Positions 4,304 through 5,862 of a DNA stretch of 5,862 bases are shown one piece after another. A program made the position numbers and the translations under genes. Numbering within the stretch: the first letter of the stretch is position 1; each line of letters opens with the position of its first letter. This DNA is from Pseudomonadota bacterium (GTDB taxonomy: Bacteria; Pseudomonadota; Alphaproteobacteria; Rhizobiales; Hyphomicrobiaceae), in the NCBI GenBank assembly GCA_023410905.1, contig JAEYPL010000338.1, forward strand, positions 1-5,862, given 5' to 3'. The notes beneath the pieces were generated by a model that ran no database searches, was not told the origin of the DNA, and saw only the letters and a list, made by a program, of their open reading frames with translations.

Positions 4304-5809
4304 ATGGAAATACTCTCTGCGCTCGGTCATGGGTTCGCGGTGGCATTGCAGCCCGTCAACCTGGTGGCCTGCTTCTTCGGTGTGTTCATCGGCACGCTCG
4401 TCGGCGTGCTGCCGGGCATCGGGCCTGTATCGGCGATGGCATTGCTGCTGCCGGTGACGCTTTCGGGCACGCCCGAGACCGGCATCATCATGATGGCCGG
4501 CATCTACTACGGCTCGATGTATGGCGGTTCGACGACGTCGATCCTGGTCAACATTCCTGGTGAGGCGGCGTCCGTCATCACCTGTCTCGACGGCCATCAG
4601 ATGGCGAAGAACGGCCGTGCCGGCCCCGCGCTCGGCATCGCCGCGATCGGTTCGTTCGTCGCGGGCACTTTCGCCATCATCCTGCTGATGCTGGTGGCGC
4701 CTGTGCTGGCAAAGTTCGCCATCGCATTCGGACCGCCCGAATACTTCAGTCTCATGGTGCTGGGCCTGACGATCCTTGCCTTTCTTACGCAGGGTTCCAT
4801 GGCGAAGTCGCTGCTCATGGCCTGTGTCGGCGTGACGCTCGGTCTTGTCGGCATCGACGGGATCACGGCGGCGCCGCGCCTCACGTTCGACAGGCTTGAG
4901 TTGCTCGACGGCGTCGGTCTCATTCCGGTGGTCATGGGTCTGTTCGGCGTCGCGGAGATCCTCGCCAACATCGAGCGCAGCGTGCAGCGCGAGGTCGTGT
5001 CCTCGCGCATCGGCAGTCTGTGGCCGACCGTGCAGGACTGGGCCTATTCGAAGTGGGCGATCGTGCGCGGCACGATCCTCGGCTTCTTCCTCGGGGTTCT
5101 GCCCGGTGGTGGCGCCGTCATTTCCTCGTTCGCCTCCTATGCGCTCGAGCGCCGGCTATCGAAGCGCCCGGAGATGTTCGGCAAAGGTGCGATCGAGGGT
5201 GTCGCGGGGCCTGAAGCGGCGAACAACTCGGCGGCCGGTGGTGCCTTCATTCCGCTGCTCACGCTCGGCATTCCGCCGAATGTCGTGATGGCGCTGCTGC
5301 TCGGCGCCTTCATCATCCACGGCATTCAGCCGGGCCCGCTGCTGATCACGCAGAACCCCGGGATCTTCTGGGGCATCGTTGCCAGCATGTACATCGGCAA
5401 CGTCATGCTGCTGATCCTGAACTTCCCGCTGATCGGCATGTGGGTACAGGTGCTGAAGGTGCCCTACAAGCTGCTTTTCCCGCTGATCCTGATGTTCTGC
5501 ATCGTCGGCGTGTTCAGCTCGGGCAGTGCCGTGTTCGACGTGTTCGTCATGACGGTGTTCGGCCTCATCGGCTATCTCATGCGCAAGTTCGGCTACGAGC
5601 CGGCGCCGCTGGTGCTCGCGTTCGTGCTCGGCCCGATGGTCGAAAACAATCTCCGGAAATCGCTGATCCTTTCGCAGGGTGATTTCTGGGTGTTCATCGA
5701 CCGGCCGATCTCGCTCGCCTGCTTGCTGCTGGCGGCTGCGATGCTCATCATCCCGCTACTGCCGGCGCTTCGCGCGAAACGCGACGCGGTGGCACTCGAT
5801 CAGGAATAG
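4304..5809 (+). CDS. tctA: TTT-family large membrane subunit TctA
   Basis: A complete 501-residue polytopic inner-membrane protein, the normal family length. It forms the translocation pathway and takes up the solute delivered by the periplasmic binding protein, driven by an ion gradient. Signature motifs are clear: GVLPGIGP (34-41); YYGSMYGGSTTSILVNIPGE (68-87); a second copy of the first motif, GVLPGGGA (264-271); EGVAGPEAANNSAAGG (298-313) followed by PLLTLGIP; and LRKSLILSQGD near the C-terminus. The two LPG-(I/G)-G motifs in the two halves reflect the family's internal duplication. Many hydrophobic stretches indicate roughly ten or more membrane segments, and the last ones are followed by a short charged tail. 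The gene is complete, without frameshift or lost motif. It is the last gene of the cluster, 10 nt after tctB. The symbol denotes the family; the natural substrate is not shown by sequence. Confidence 0.97.
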   Translation: MEILSALGHGFAVALQPVNLVACFFGVFIGTLVGVLPGIGPVSAMALLLPVTLSGTPETGIIMMAGIYYGSMYGGSTTSILVNIPGEAASVITCLDGHQMAKNGRAGPALGIAAIGSFVAGTFAIILLMLVAPVLAKFAIAFGPPEYFSLMVLGLTILAFLTQGSMAKSLLMACVGVTLGLVGIDGITAAPRLTFDRLELLDGVGLIPVVMGLFGVAEILANIERSVQREVVSSRIGSLWPTVQDWAYSKWAIVRGTILGFFLGVLPGGGAVISSFASYALERRLSKRPEMFGKGAIEGVAGPEAANNSAAGGAFIPLLTLGIPPNVVMALLLGAFIIHGIQPGPLLITQNPGIFWGIVASMYIGNVMLLILNFPLIGMWVQVLKVPYKLLFPLILMFCIVGVFSSGSAVFDVFVMTVFGLIGYLMRKFGYEPAPLVLAFVLGPMVENNLRKSLILSQGDFWVFIDRPISLACLLLAAAMLIIPLLPALRAKRDAVALDQE

Positions 5810-5821
5810 GGATTAGAGCGC

Positions 5822-5845
5822 GGGCCGCTGCCACAGCCCCGGCCC
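5822..5845 (+). terminator. Weak candidate hairpin after tctA
   Basis: GGGCCG (5822-5827) and CGGCCC (5840-5845) are 6-bp inverted arms around a 12-nt loop, 12 nt after the TAG stop. The position suits the end of the transporter transcript. No T-run follows, and such arms are common by chance in GC-rich DNA. The window ends 17 nt later, so the context cannot be judged. Confidence 0.3.
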
Positions 5846-5862
5846 ACCCCACGGCCCCTCCA

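Noticed and set aside
1..5862. CRISPR array, tRNA, rRNA, riboswitch or defence gene
   Set aside because: Looked for repeat-spacer periodicity, tRNA-like arms and known conserved cores by eye and saw none; nearly all the sequence is explained by the six genes.

Overview
This is high-GC bacterial DNA with dense, strongly periodic coding sequence and clear Shine-Dalgarno sites. The gene content (tripartite tricarboxylate transporter, TTT, with two BUG-type binding proteins beside an FAH-family hydrolase and a short-chain dehydrogenase) is typical of Proteobacteria with large organic-acid catabolic repertoires. An alphaproteobacterium, perhaps Hyphomicrobiales, is my best guess; it rests on general resemblance and not on any marker gene.

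Layout. Positions 1-490 (minus) hold the N-terminal 163 residues of a fumarylacetoacetate hydrolase (FAH) superfamily enzyme that runs off the left edge. A 140-bp divergent spacer follows. Positions 631-1398 (plus) encode a complete 255-residue NADP-type short-chain dehydrogenase/reductase. A 225-bp spacer (1399-1623) has no gene but is unusually rich in inverted repeats. Then comes a plus-strand transporter cluster in the order tctC-like A (1624-2601), tctC-like B (2722-3693), tctB (about 3793-4293) and tctA (4304-5809). The last 53 bp hold no gene.

How it works together. The two periplasmic binding proteins would capture a carboxylate-type solute and deliver it to the TctA/TctB membrane complex, which imports it using an ion gradient. 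The dehydrogenase and the FAH-family hydrolase could oxidise and hydrolyse the imported acid or one of its products; this link is inferred from proximity alone. The substrate cannot be read from the sequence.

The most noteworthy points are: a tandem pair of binding proteins, about two-thirds identical, whose differences peak in one short block; a strong hairpin followed by TTTT between the second binding-protein gene and tctB, well placed to lower membrane-subunit expression; a tctB gene whose only good ribosome binding site points to an in-frame ATT codon; and a symmetrical 8+4+8 palindrome upstream of the transporter genes that may be a regulator site. I see no defence system, mobile element, CRISPR array or RNA gene. 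The locus looks like a catabolic transport locus with interesting details, not a wholly new system.
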